A DNA stretch of 12,651 nt, from positions 1 to 12,651 of the forward strand of contig CAKQXQ010000056.1 in NCBI GenBank assembly GCA_934292805.1, in the 5' to 3' direction. The position numbers and the translations under genes are program-made. How positions within the stretch are numbered: the stretch's first letter is position 1; the number at the start of each line of letters is the position of its first letter. This DNA comes from an uncultured Roseburia sp. GTDB taxonomy: Bacteria > Bacillota > Clostridia > Lachnospirales > Lachnospiraceae. Positions 1 to 6,810 of this stretch are shown piece by piece. The notes under the pieces were generated by a model. That model did no database searches, was not told where the DNA came from, and saw only the letters and a list, made by a program, of their open reading frames with translations.

Positions 1-1130
1 GCAAAACGGTTCGTAAATATTGTAAGAAAATCAATGTCTCTCTGCAGCTGTTCCATTGACATCACGTCTTTCAGATCATAGCGGCAGTGGATCGGTGCAA
101 TATTTCCACCTGCAATACGTGCAAATGAAACTGCAGGGATGCCTTTGTCTGCAAATGGCGTGGAATCACTGGAATAGACACCTGTTTTGGATGCGACCGG
201 AAAACCAACTTCCGCTGCCATGTAGCTGATATAATGAGAAAGCTTCTCTTCTGCGGAAACACATGCGATAAATTTACCCATGTAAGTACCGATCATATCC
301 AGATTGATGTTCAGTACAATTTTTTGCAGTTCGGCTTCGTGATCTCTGACATATGCTTTAGAGCCAAGCAATCCTCGCTCCTCACTTCCACAGAACACGA
401 AACGCAGTCCATAATTTAATTCTTTTTCCTTCATCTGTTCCATGATCCCAAGAAGACCTGCACAGCCACTCATATTGTCATACGCACCATGAGAAAGTGA
501 TGTTGAATCATAGTGTGCACTTAATACGATCCATTCGTCTCTTTTTCCCGGAAGCTCTGCGATCACATTGTGGGATTCCCCATCATATTCTTTTTGCTCA
601 ATTTCTAATTTTATCTGCTTTGCACCATTTTTCACGAGTTTTACCGCCTCGCTGGTATGCAGCATTGCACAGAGCACCTTCCGCTCCTCGCCGACAACTG
701 CCTCACGAAGATCCCGCTGGTCAATATCCGTCTGCGGATAATACATATTGCCATACTGGAAAAGAATGGCTTTTGCCCCTGCTTTCATCAGATCCTGATA
801 AGTAAAAAATCCAATGCCCTGTGTATCCATGAGCACAATCTTATCCTTCGCACCTGCGATGGAAACTGCATCTGTTCCCGGCATATAGTATAATTCTCCT
901 TCTACACTTCCGCTTCCGCAGCAGGTAAATGCCTTGCAGGTGATCTCCTCGCCGTCTGCATACAAATGTGCATTTTCTATCTCTCCCATTGCCACGCGAA
1001 ATCTTTCGATTTCCGCTGCAACACCCAGACTTTCACACTGTCCTTTTAAATATTCTGCTACCTGTAACTCTTCTTTGGTTCCGCTTGCATGTACGAAATC
1101 CGTATTGTCAAAAATCTGTTGTAAATTCAT
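1..1130 (-). CDS. M28-family zinc metallopeptidase with PA-like insert (3' end off window)
   Basis: Predicted aminopeptidase-type metallopeptidase of family M28; the exact peptide substrate is unknown. Translating from the ATG at 1130 gives 376 open codons to the left edge, and the last few residues lie outside the window. The expected metal-site residues are visible: H206 (AHYDS), D218 (YDN), E250/E251 (GSEERG), D278 (NLDMIG) and H348 (PIHCRYD). Residues about 75-165 (KDKIVLMDTQGIGFFTYQDL, KAGAKAILFQ) look like the protease-associated insert common before the catalytic half. There is no signal peptide, so the protein is probably cytoplasmic and may recycle peptides. The start is fixed by AGGAGAG at 1139-1133. 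It follows the acetyltransferase gene by 44 bases on the same strand, so partial co-transcription is possible. The family call is firm; specificity is open. Confidence 0.9.
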   Translation of the reverse strand, partial: MNLQQIFDNTDFVHASGTKEELQVAEYLKGQCESLGVAAEIERFRVAMGEIENAHLYADGEEITCKAFTCCGSGSVEGELYYMPGTDAVSIAGAKDKIVLMDTQGIGFFTYQDLMKAGAKAILFQYGNMYYPQTDIDQRDLREAVVGEERKVLCAMLHTSEAVKLVKNGAKQIKLEIEQKEYDGESHNVIAELPGKRDEWIVLSAHYDSTSLSHGAYDNMSGCAGLLGIMEQMKEKELNYGLRFVFCGSEERGLLGSKAYVRDHEAELQKIVLNINLDMIGTYMGKFIACVSAEEKLSHYISYMAAEVGFPVASKTGVYSSDSTPFADKGIPAVSFARIAGGNIAPIHCRYDLKDVMSMEQLQRDIDFLTIFTNRF

Positions 1131-1157
1131 TGCTCTCTCCTAATCACTTGTATTATA
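1131..1157 (-). promoter_or_regulatory. RBS and possible -10 box for the M28 peptidase gene
   Basis: A perfect TATAAT reads on the minus strand at 1157-1152, and AGGAGAG follows at 1139-1133, just before the ATG at 1130. No good -35 box lies 16-18 bases upstream, so this is a weak promoter call. The gene may equally be read from the promoter of the upstream acetyltransferase gene. Confidence 0.3.
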
Positions 1158-1174
1158 AATATTTTCGTGTTCTG

Positions 1175-1687
1175 CTAACATTCATCTGTTTCCATCAAAT
1201 TTATCCTTGTAAAAAATTTTGTCTCATTTTCATGATGAATATATGCTCCGTTTTTGATCTGTACACGGAGGCTTGCCGGATTATCCTTATTTACAGACAT
1301 ATAAACTTCATGAATAGACTTCTGTCCGGCTTTCTCAAGCGTCAGCTTCAATCCCTTAGTTGCATAACCTTTTCCTCTGTATTTTTCTGATATGCAATAA
1401 CCTATATGTCCAGGTCCTTCTCTGAGAAAGTCATTGAGGCAATGTCTTAAACTAAATACTCCTACATATACATCTTCATCAACAAGCACGTATGTAGTAT
1501 CCGGAACAAATCCTTCAGGCAGTTCCTTTCCTAATGACCAGTTTCTCTTTTTCTCGATCCATTCAAGAAACTGTTCATAGTTATACCCATATACACTATT
1601 CATATATCCGTTTTCATTTTCCGGAAAAGTCATATAAAGCTCATACGTTTTTCGATAATCTGAATCCTGTACTCTTATTAATTCCAT
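1175..1687 (-). CDS. GNAT-family N-acetyltransferase
   Basis: A 170-residue acetyltransferase of the GNAT superfamily, most like the predicted acetyltransferases of COG3981; the acceptor substrate cannot be read from the sequence. The acetyl-CoA pyrophosphate loop is clear as YRGKGYA within GHIGYCISEKYRGKGYATKG, following the usual beta4 strand. The later segment VYMSVNKDNPASLRVQIKNGA matches the family's beta5 strand and the N-x-x-S-x-x-x-x-x-x-NG pattern. I chose the ATG at 1687 because AAGGAGG stands at the right distance; the frame stays open upstream to a GTG at 1738, but that start has no ribosome binding site. It has its own near-consensus promoter and is followed after 44 bases by the M28 peptidase gene with no terminator between them. 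The protein is probably a soluble cytoplasmic enzyme. Confidence 0.88.
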   Translation of the reverse strand: MELIRVQDSDYRKTYELYMTFPENENGYMNSVYGYNYEQFLEWIEKKRNWSLGKELPEGFVPDTTYVLVDEDVYVGVFSLRHCLNDFLREGPGHIGYCISEKYRGKGYATKGLKLTLEKAGQKSIHEVYMSVNKDNPASLRVQIKNGAYIHHENETKFFTRINLMETDEC

Positions 1688-1775
1688 GAGCAATCCTCCT
1701 TGCGTTTGTTCTTTCGGGCTTATTGAAGATTCTATCACTCATATCTCGCCTGCCTTCTGGAAATTATGATTCAAA

Positions 1776-1804
1776 AGTATAATCACGGTATTTCTTTATG
1801 TCAA
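1776..1804 (-). promoter_or_regulatory. Sigma-A promoter of the acetyltransferase gene
   Basis: TTGACA (1804-1799), a 17-base spacer and TATACT (1781-1776) read on the minus strand, which is close to the vegetative consensus. Transcription would start near 1769, leaving a leader of about 80 bases before the ATG at 1687. A 7-bp inverted repeat, AAAATCA-TT-TGATTTT at 1808-1823, abuts the -35 box on its upstream side and could be an operator. Confidence 0.7.
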
Positions 1805-1860
1805 TCGAAAATCATTTGATTTTTCATAAATGGTTCTTAATCAGGTGAATCTTTCTTTTT

Positions 1861-1918
1861 CCAATATATAAAAACAGGTACAAGCCATACACCGACTTGC
1901 ACCTGTTTTATGTATTGG
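1861..1918 (-). terminator. Rho-independent terminator after bioY
   Basis: A near-perfect palindrome of 23-24 bp arms with an 11-base loop begins six bases past the bioY stop. On the minus strand the core stem is ACAGGTGCAAG / CTTGTACCTGT, followed by TTTTTATATATT. The + strand also ends in a T-rich run (GTTTTATGTATT), so it could act in both directions, although only minus-strand genes flank it. Confidence 0.85.
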
Positions 1919-1924
1919 AAAATA

Positions 1925-2470
1925 TTACCGTATTCTTTTCTTTATTGTTGGTCCGATGATCATAGCAATAACCATTTTTATCAGGTCAGCCGGGATGAAT
2001 GGGATTACGCAGATTGCAAGAGCCGCCTTGAAGGTGTAATCTGCAACCAGGCAGAACCACACGGTTCCGAAAAAATAACATACGATTGTTCCCACGATCA
2101 TTCCGATAAGCTGGATCCATTGTTTGTGACAGTTATCGATCACAAGTCCGGCAATGATTGCCATTGCGATAAATCCAATGATGTATCCGCCTGTAGGGCC
2201 TGCCAGCTTGGCCGGACCGCCTGTAAAACCGGAAAATACCGGAAGACCAACGAGTCCGAGCAGAAGATAGATCAGATAACTGATGGTTCCTCTTTTCCAT
2301 CCAAGAAGGTATAGAGACAGATAAATGGCCAGGTTGGTGAATGAAATCGGAACCGGGCCGATTGGAATGGACATTGGAGCAAGGATACAGGTAACTGCTG
2401 CCATAAGTGCGGTTATTGTTATTTCATAAGTTTTACTGCGAGGTGCAGCACTGTTTTGTGTCTGGTTCAT
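1925..2470 (-). CDS. bioY: BioY biotin transporter, ECF substrate-binding component
   Basis: A 181-residue integral membrane protein of the BioY family, the biotin-binding S component of energy-coupling factor transporters. It works alone with low capacity or with the shared EcfA/A'/T module, which is not encoded in this window. The N-terminus (TYEITITALMAAVTCILAPMSIPIGPVPISF) and the segments GLVGLPVFSGFTGGPAKLAGPTGGYIIGF are characteristic BioY sequence. About six hydrophobic helices fill the protein, and the length is normal for the family. The ATG at 2470 is preceded by AAAGGGAGA. It starts 30 bases after bioB ends on the same strand, so the two form an operon, presumably controlled by the candidate BirA site upstream of bioB. 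The terminator follows directly after its stop. Confidence 0.95.
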   Translation of the reverse strand: MNQTQNSAAPRSKTYEITITALMAAVTCILAPMSIPIGPVPISFTNLAIYLSLYLLGWKRGTISYLIYLLLGLVGLPVFSGFTGGPAKLAGPTGGYIIGFIAMAIIAGLVIDNCHKQWIQLIGMIVGTIVCYFFGTVWFCLVADYTFKAALAICVIPFIPADLIKMVIAMIIGPTIKKRIR

Positions 2471-2500
2471 ATTAAAAAATCTCCCTTTAAAGTTTGTTTA

Positions 2501-3472
2501 TTATGCGGATTCAATCTCATAAGTAAATCCTGCATCCGTGATCGTTTTCAGAGTATCTTCAATTCCCTGACCGCCTTCTGTCAGATAACCTGAGGCAAAA
2601 ATAGAATCAACTACACCAAGCAGCTTCTTTTCTTCCCCTTTAAAATATACTTCTCTTCCGGCAGCACAGCGGATATCTGCTTTCGGCACAAGAAGCCTTG
2701 CAAGGCAGAGGACTTTCATGCAGTACTCGGTTGTCAGGATGGAAATGTCCGCATCTCCAAGCGGTGTTCCCTTGATTGGCAATAGGAAGTTAATTGGCAG
2801 TGCTTCCGGCTGGATTTCACGCAGTTCGAGAAGCATGTCAACTACATCCTCTTTGCTTTCGCCCATTCCAATGATTCCGCCACTGCAGATTTCAAATCCA
2901 AGTCCCTGCAGCATGTGGATATTCTGTATACGCTGATCAAAAGTATGTGTACTGCATATATTATGATAATATGAACGGCTGCTGTTCAGGTTGTGATTGA
3001 TTCTGTCCAGTCCGGCTTCTTTGAGCATTCTGGCCTGCTTTTCTGTCAGAAAGCCAATAGAACAGCAAAGATGTGTTCCGTGTTCTTTCATCTTGCGGAT
3101 CCGGCGGGCAAGTTCTTCGATTTCTTTATCTGTAAACTGCATGCCACTCAGTCCGATACAGTGTCTGGATAAATGATAATCTTTTACAAAATCATTATCC
3201 TGATACAGTTTATCTTCATCTACCCATTTGTATTTATCAATATCTGCGGTAGAGCGGCATGACTGTGCACAATAAGCACAATCCTGGGAACAGTTTCCGC
3301 TGCGGGCGTTTGTAAGAATATGAACGCTTACACGATTTCCCTTATATTGATATCGTAAACTCTTTGCACGATCGATCAACACATTCAGTTCTTCATCCGG
3401 AGTATTCAAAATAGCGATCGCATCCTCTCTGGAAAGAGCAGATGCATCTTTTTCATAAAATTTGGAATCCAT
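2501..3472 (-). CDS. bioB: Biotin synthase BioB (radical SAM)
   Basis: Biotin synthase inserts sulfur into dethiobiotin, the last step of biotin synthesis, using a radical-SAM [4Fe-4S] cluster and a sacrificial [2Fe-2S] cluster. The 323-residue product has the radical-SAM motif C61-x3-C65-x2-C68 (GNCSQDCAYC). The [2Fe-2S] ligands are C105 (RHCIG), C136 (HLCCSIG), C196 (ICSGG) and R268 (IRCAAGRE). All seven sit exactly eight residues after the E. coli ligands C53/57/60, C97, C128, C188 and R260, so the enzyme appears intact. The C-terminal segment ASGYLTEGGQG is also typical. I chose the ATG at 3472 with AAAGGAAA upstream; the frame continues 35 codons further, but that part has no BioB similarity and covers the promoter and leader. 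It is co-transcribed with bioY. No other biotin-synthesis gene is visible here. Confidence 0.96.
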   Translation of the reverse strand: MDSKFYEKDASALSREDAIAILNTPDEELNVLIDRAKSLRYQYKGNRVSVHILTNARSGNCSQDCAYCAQSCRSTADIDKYKWVDEDKLYQDNDFVKDYHLSRHCIGLSGMQFTDKEIEELARRIRKMKEHGTHLCCSIGFLTEKQARMLKEAGLDRINHNLNSSRSYYHNICSTHTFDQRIQNIHMLQGLGFEICSGGIIGMGESKEDVVDMLLELREIQPEALPINFLLPIKGTPLGDADISILTTEYCMKVLCLARLLVPKADIRCAAGREVYFKGEEKKLLGVVDSIFASGYLTEGGQGIEDTLKTITDAGFTYEIESA

Positions 3473-3485
3473 AAATTTTCCTTTC

Positions 3486-3526
3486 GTTTGTTGCAAACAG
3501 GAACTCATTACCCAGAGACATCTGGG
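3486..3526 (-). other. Two small hairpins in the bioB leader
   Basis: Between the predicted transcription start (near 3549) and the bioB ATG lie CCCAGA-TGTC-TCTGGG (3526-3511) and GTTTG-CAA-CAAAC (3498-3486). They are too short and lack a T-run to be terminators, and no known riboswitch is recognisable. They may only shape the leader or the ribosome binding region. Confidence 0.3.
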
Positions 3527-3555
3527 AAAATCTGTTGCTTTTTTGTACGGATACC

Positions 3556-3585
3556 ACTTTAACACAAAGAAGCACAAATTGTCAA
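3556..3585 (-). promoter_or_regulatory. Promoter of the bioB-bioY operon
   Basis: TTGACA (3585-3580) is followed after 18 bases by TAAAGT (3561-3556), which carries a TGT extended -10 element directly before it. The perfect -35 box lies inside the right half-site of the candidate BirA operator. The predicted start near 3549 gives a leader of about 77 bases. Confidence 0.6.
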
Positions 3586-3610
3586 CTTCAAACCAATTAC
3601 CGGTTTACAT
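3579..3610 (-). promoter_or_regulatory. Candidate BirA (biotin repressor) operator
   Basis: On the minus strand ATGTAAACC (3610-3602) and AGTTGACAA (3587-3579) form two inverted half-sites 14 bases apart. Against a TTGTAAACC-N14-GGTTTACAA form of the bacterial BirA box, the halves match 8 of 9 and 7 of 9. The spacing lies in the known range, and the site covers the -35 box of bioB. BirA with a DNA-binding domain would repress when biotin is plentiful. A shorter inner repeat, AAACC-N7-GGTTT, overlaps it. The birA gene is not in this window. Confidence 0.6.
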
Positions 3611-3638
3611 TCAGTTGGAGTCTTGCCTTCACATAACA

Positions 3639-4265
3639 TTAACTAAATAGACGAGAGAAGAGTGTCTTTTTCTTTATTCCTGCCATTTTTCTTATTGAAT
3701 CGCCTTTTCTATAGCCTCTTGTTTCAGCTTCACTTATCATCTTTTCAGCTCTTTCCGGATCTCCTAATTTGGCAATTGCAACTGCATAATTGGCTTGTGC
3801 GATCCAATAATCAAATTCGCACTTATCAATTAATGGTAATCCTTTATCATAACATTGCTTTGCATTTTCATATTCACATCTTAACAAATAAATAGTACCC
3901 ATATTTGTATATGCAGTTCCCTCATATGGATTTATCTCTATTGCTTTATTATAAAATTCTAATGCCTTATCCGGATTATTCAATGCCCTATAGCACCTTC
4001 CAAGATGCACCATAATGATAGAATTGTTTTCATCTAAGTTAAATGCCTCAACTAAAACATTAAGTTCTCTGGTATATTGACCACTTTCATGAAGTTTTTT
4101 TGATTCTTCTAATAACGTCACTACCTTTGTTTCAGTTAATATCGAATTTTCTTCTCTTCCTTCATCATTGATAAAATATTTGCTTCCACAAAATTCGCAG
4201 ATAAACATATTTCCACTTCTTTTTAATTCCGAACTACCACAAGCTTCACATTGTACTCTAATCAT
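3639..4265 (-). CDS. Zinc-ribbon / tetratricopeptide-repeat protein, function unknown
   Basis: A 208-residue protein with two recognisable parts. Residues 6-26 form a small zinc ribbon with C6-x2-C9 and C23-x2-C26 (QCEACG, ICEFCG). Residues about 52-182 hold roughly four tetratricopeptide repeats, the clearest being 84-113 (LGRCYRALNNPDKALEFYNKAIEINP) and 117-146. The C-terminus is short and basic (GIKKKTLFSRLFS). There is no signal peptide or membrane segment, so it is probably a cytoplasmic protein-protein interaction scaffold. The ATG at 4265 follows AGAGGAAAG. It starts 25 bases after the ArsR-type regulator ends, so it looks like the third gene of that operon, though nothing in it explains a link to export or regulation. 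No terminator is visible between its stop and the bioB promoter. No specific function can be given. Confidence 0.8.
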   Translation of the reverse strand: MIRVQCEACGSSELKRSGNMFICEFCGSKYFINDEGREENSILTETKVVTLLEESKKLHESGQYTRELNVLVEAFNLDENNSIIMVHLGRCYRALNNPDKALEFYNKAIEINPYEGTAYTNMGTIYLLRCEYENAKQCYDKGLPLIDKCEFDYWIAQANYAVAIAKLGDPERAEKMISEAETRGYRKGDSIRKMAGIKKKTLFSRLFS

Positions 4266-4290
4266 CGTGTCTTTCCTCTTTCACCTCGTA

Positions 4291-5433
4291 TTATAGCTTC
4301 TTTTGAAGATACTCCATCAAATTATCAATTGTTTGCTGATTTTTAGAATAATAAATTTTGTTTCCCTGTTTCTCCACATTTAATAAACCTGCATTATGCA
4401 GTTCACTGGTATGATGGGAAACAGTGGCTGTCGTCAGACCTAACCTATCTGCAAGCTCTGCACCATATGCGTTCTTCTCACTTGTATAACTCAAAATTTC
4501 AAACTTGCTCTTGTCACTTAACAGCTTTAACAGTTTTAAAGCCCGCTCCTCAGTAATGGCTTCCTTTTTATATGGAAAAGTTTCTGATAAACTATAATCA
4601 TCGCCATACAAAAAACCAAGAGTACAAAGATCCTCTTTTTCATACTCTCCTGTATGATTGTCAATATACAGAGAATATCCTTTAATCATTGGAAAGAAAA
4701 AAGCTGGGCGGAGCTTCCAGCCCAAAGCATTCTTTTCTACCTGAATATTTGCTTCTGCTTCCTGGTTTAAATAGTCAACAAAATCCCTGCCGGCAAGTTT
4801 CTTCGTCCAATATTCATAAAATTGTTTCGCATAGATATCCAGCTCTTTTTTGAACTGCTCAACAACCCGGAGTGCAGCTTCAATAAATGGGCGGACTCGT
4901 TCCATATGTTTATCCCGGTTCAAGATGATATCCTGAAGCATAAGCTTTTCCTCTGCCGCAAAATCCATATCCAGAATCAACTTCATAACATCTTCCAGAT
5001 TCTTACATTCGTTCATACTCAGAGTATCATTCACATTTTGGTTATAGCAAAATATCGTACGTCCAAGATTATCATAGTATTGGTCTGGCTTCATCTGTCT
5101 CAAAGAATCTATCCACTGGTCTGCGGAAATGTATTCCACATCCAAAAACTCTTCATACAAAAACAATATATGGAAAGGAAATCCTCTTTCTTCTTTGTTA
5201 TACGGTTTAAAATAAAATCTCATCTCATCCAAAGAATCTTTCAGTAAATCAAGCAATGCATCTTCTGCCCGATTCACCAAATCTATCTTTTTTAACGATT
5301 CTTCTGTCAGATCATGATGACATCTTCTTTTTATGTCGTTGATTCTTGCCTCTTTTCCTTCTGATCCTGCAGCCGTTTGTAACAGAAAAATTGCCTCAGA
5401 CATTGGACTATACTTCGAGATAATATGATTCAT
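4291..5433 (-). CDS. ArsR-type winged-helix regulator with large N-terminal domain
   Basis: A 380-residue predicted transcription factor. The C-terminal 90 residues are an ArsR/SmtB-like winged helix: the recognition region ELADRLGLTTATVSHHTSEL starts at E326 and is followed by a beta-wing (NVEKQGNKIYYS). The first 280 or so residues are soluble, rich in charged and aromatic residues, and of no fold I recognise; similar long ArsR-like regulators with a putative sensor domain (DUF5937-like) are known, but I cannot confirm that match. The classic ELCVCDL metal site of ArsR is absent, so a small-molecule signal is more likely than a metal. The ATG at 5433 overlaps the exporter stop by one base (TAATG), and its ribosome binding site AAAGGA lies inside the exporter's last codons, implying translational coupling. 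It probably represses its own operon through the TTAGA/TCTAA palindromes. Confidence 0.85.
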   Translation of the reverse strand: MNHIISKYSPMSEAIFLLQTAAGSEGKEARINDIKRRCHHDLTEESLKKIDLVNRAEDALLDLLKDSLDEMRFYFKPYNKEERGFPFHILFLYEEFLDVEYISADQWIDSLRQMKPDQYYDNLGRTIFCYNQNVNDTLSMNECKNLEDVMKLILDMDFAAEEKLMLQDIILNRDKHMERVRPFIEAALRVVEQFKKELDIYAKQFYEYWTKKLAGRDFVDYLNQEAEANIQVEKNALGWKLRPAFFFPMIKGYSLYIDNHTGEYEKEDLCTLGFLYGDDYSLSETFPYKKEAITEERALKLLKLLSDKSKFEILSYTSEKNAYGAELADRLGLTTATVSHHTSELHNAGLLNVEKQGNKIYYSKNQQTIDNLMEYLQKKL

Positions 5434-6683
5434 TATTTCATTCCTTTCAATGTTTTACTAAATAACAATAATATTGTAACAAATATAGCTAAGGCTCCGC
5501 AACCGGTAAAAATAGTCGAAACAGAAGCCTCATGGGCCACAGCAGATACAACAAAGGATGCTATCGGGCTGACGCCCATAGATAGAGATGTCAACAAAGC
5601 TCCACATCTTGCAAGATACTGTGGATCAATAATCTTCATAAATTGAACCGATGCAAAGGAATTGACCCAGCCCACAACAATACCCAGCATAAAAGACAAT
5701 AAAGTAGTAACCCCATACATTCCTGTTTTTGTAATATACAGAGTTTTTCCTGCAATCAAACCAATATAAAATATTCCAATTACAGCTGCACAGGAAACCA
5801 GCAGCAATCGTGGAGATACCTTTTTGCTTATTTTCGGATAACTAATGGATGCCAGCAGAGCCGATATAGACATCGTGACTCCAATTACCGATAACACGGA
5901 AGCATCTCCACCCAGTATCTCTTTTACAAATGGCGCCTGCATACTATTGAACGGTACCAGAATTGCATTTAAAAACATTGCGATCAGGCACAAAAATAGT
6001 AATGCTTTTAAATGCATCGCATACTGAAATCCTTCCTTCAAGGTAGTTAGATATTGTCCCACTTTAAATGAAGTCTCTAACTTAGATACTTCTTTCACAT
6101 GAAGCGTTGAAATAATGAGTGCTGATATCACAAATGTAACCATATCTATATAAATTGCCCCTGCGGTTCCAATTAATGCAATAATTCCAGCGGCGATTCC
6201 GGTTGCTACCATCTCTACAATAGTAGAAAGTGACATAGACAGCGATGTTCCGTATTCATAATATTCCTGTTCCAATACCAGCGGTGTTAATGCAGATGAA
6301 GAAGGTCCACGAAATGCCTCAGCTGTTGAAATAATTAATGTCGTAATAATTAAGTGCCATCCCTGTAAAAATCCTCCCATGTATGCTGTCGCAATATATG
6401 CAACACACAATGCACGAATTAAGTCTGTAAGAATCATAATCTTCTTCTTACTCTTTTTCTCAACAAAAGCACCCGCTAATGGAGTGATTAAAACAGAAGG
6501 TATCAGATTCAATGCATAAATGAATGCTGACCAGTACGCTTGCCGGGTCAATTCGTACACAATCCATGCAGATGCAATTGCGTCAACTGAATCCCCAAAA
6601 CGGTTAATCAGGGCTGCTGTGATAATTTTCATATACTCTTTTTGTTTTAAAATGTCTTTATATCCGATTTTATTTGTTTTCAT
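5433..6683 (-). CDS. MFS multidrug/macrolide-type exporter
   Basis: A 416-residue major-facilitator protein with about twelve hydrophobic helices, of the drug-efflux type often annotated as MFS_3 or macrolide-efflux-like. Near the N-terminus INRFGDSVD (26-34) matches this group, and the loop between helices 2 and 3, GAFVEKKSKKKIMILTDLIRA (from G71), is a variant of MFS motif A. It would expel a small molecule using the proton gradient; the substrate is unknown. The ATG at 6683 follows AAGGAAGAT; the frame is open 25 codons further up, but that part runs through the promoter and operators. It is the first gene of an operon with the ArsR-type regulator (one-base overlap) and the TPR protein. 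The gene is visibly richer in A and T than the alpha-galactosidase gene, which may point to separate ancestry, but I have not measured this. Confidence 0.88.
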   Translation of the reverse strand: MKTNKIGYKDILKQKEYMKIITAALINRFGDSVDAIASAWIVYELTRQAYWSAFIYALNLIPSVLITPLAGAFVEKKSKKKIMILTDLIRALCVAYIATAYMGGFLQGWHLIITTLIISTAEAFRGPSSSALTPLVLEQEYYEYGTSLSMSLSTIVEMVATGIAAGIIALIGTAGAIYIDMVTFVISALIISTLHVKEVSKLETSFKVGQYLTTLKEGFQYAMHLKALLFLCLIAMFLNAILVPFNSMQAPFVKEILGGDASVLSVIGVTMSISALLASISYPKISKKVSPRLLLVSCAAVIGIFYIGLIAGKTLYITKTGMYGVTTLLSFMLGIVVGWVNSFASVQFMKIIDPQYLARCGALLTSLSMGVSPIASFVVSAVAHEASVSTIFTGCGALAIFVTILLLFSKTLKGMK

Positions 6684-6708
6684 TTTATCTTCCTTCACCT
6701 GATATGTT

Positions 6709-6726
6709 ATTAGATATATATCTAAT
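6709..6726. promoter_or_regulatory. Palindromic operator O2, downstream of the exporter -10 box
   Basis: ATTAGATATATATCTAAT is a perfect 18-bp palindrome just downstream of the -10 box of the exporter operon, spanning the predicted transcription start. It shares the TTAGA-N6-TCTAA design with the upstream palindrome at 6769-6784. A dimeric winged-helix repressor such as the ArsR-type protein in this operon is the natural candidate to bind it. Confidence 0.65.
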
Positions 6727-6729
6727 GTT

Positions 6730-6758
6730 ATATTAGATGAATTGTTGTTAGATGTCAA
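6730..6758 (-). promoter_or_regulatory. Promoter of the MFS-ArsR-TPR operon with internal half-sites
   Basis: TTGACA (6758-6753), a 17-base spacer and TAATAT (6735-6730) read on the minus strand. Transcription would begin near 6723, giving a leader of about 40 bases. Two further single TTAGAT half-sites (+ strand 6733-6738 and 6748-6753) touch the -10 region and lie across the -35 edge and spacer, so a repressor bound there would block polymerase. Confidence 0.65.
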
Positions 6759-6768
6759 TATTATTTTG

Positions 6769-6784
6769 TTAGATTATCGTCTAA
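6769..6784. promoter_or_regulatory. Palindromic operator O1, upstream of the exporter -35 box
   Basis: TTAGATTATCGTCTAA is an inverted repeat with TTAGA/TCTAA arms and a six-base centre, the same arms and spacing as the palindrome at 6709-6726. It lies ten bases upstream of the -35 box. With the other palindrome and two single half-sites, it makes four TTAGA copies in 75 bases. Confidence 0.6.
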
Positions 6785-6810
6785 TATTTAACCATTTTAC
6801 TGATTCTCTT

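Noticed and set aside
2471..2500. Riboswitch or separate promoter between bioB and bioY
   Set aside because: Only 30 bases separate the genes, enough for the ribosome binding site alone.
3473..3577. An extended N-terminus for BioB starting at 3577
   Set aside because: The extra 35 residues have no BioB similarity, overlap the -35/-10 region and leader, and the ATG at 3472 has a good ribosome binding site with cysteine spacing matching E. coli BioB.
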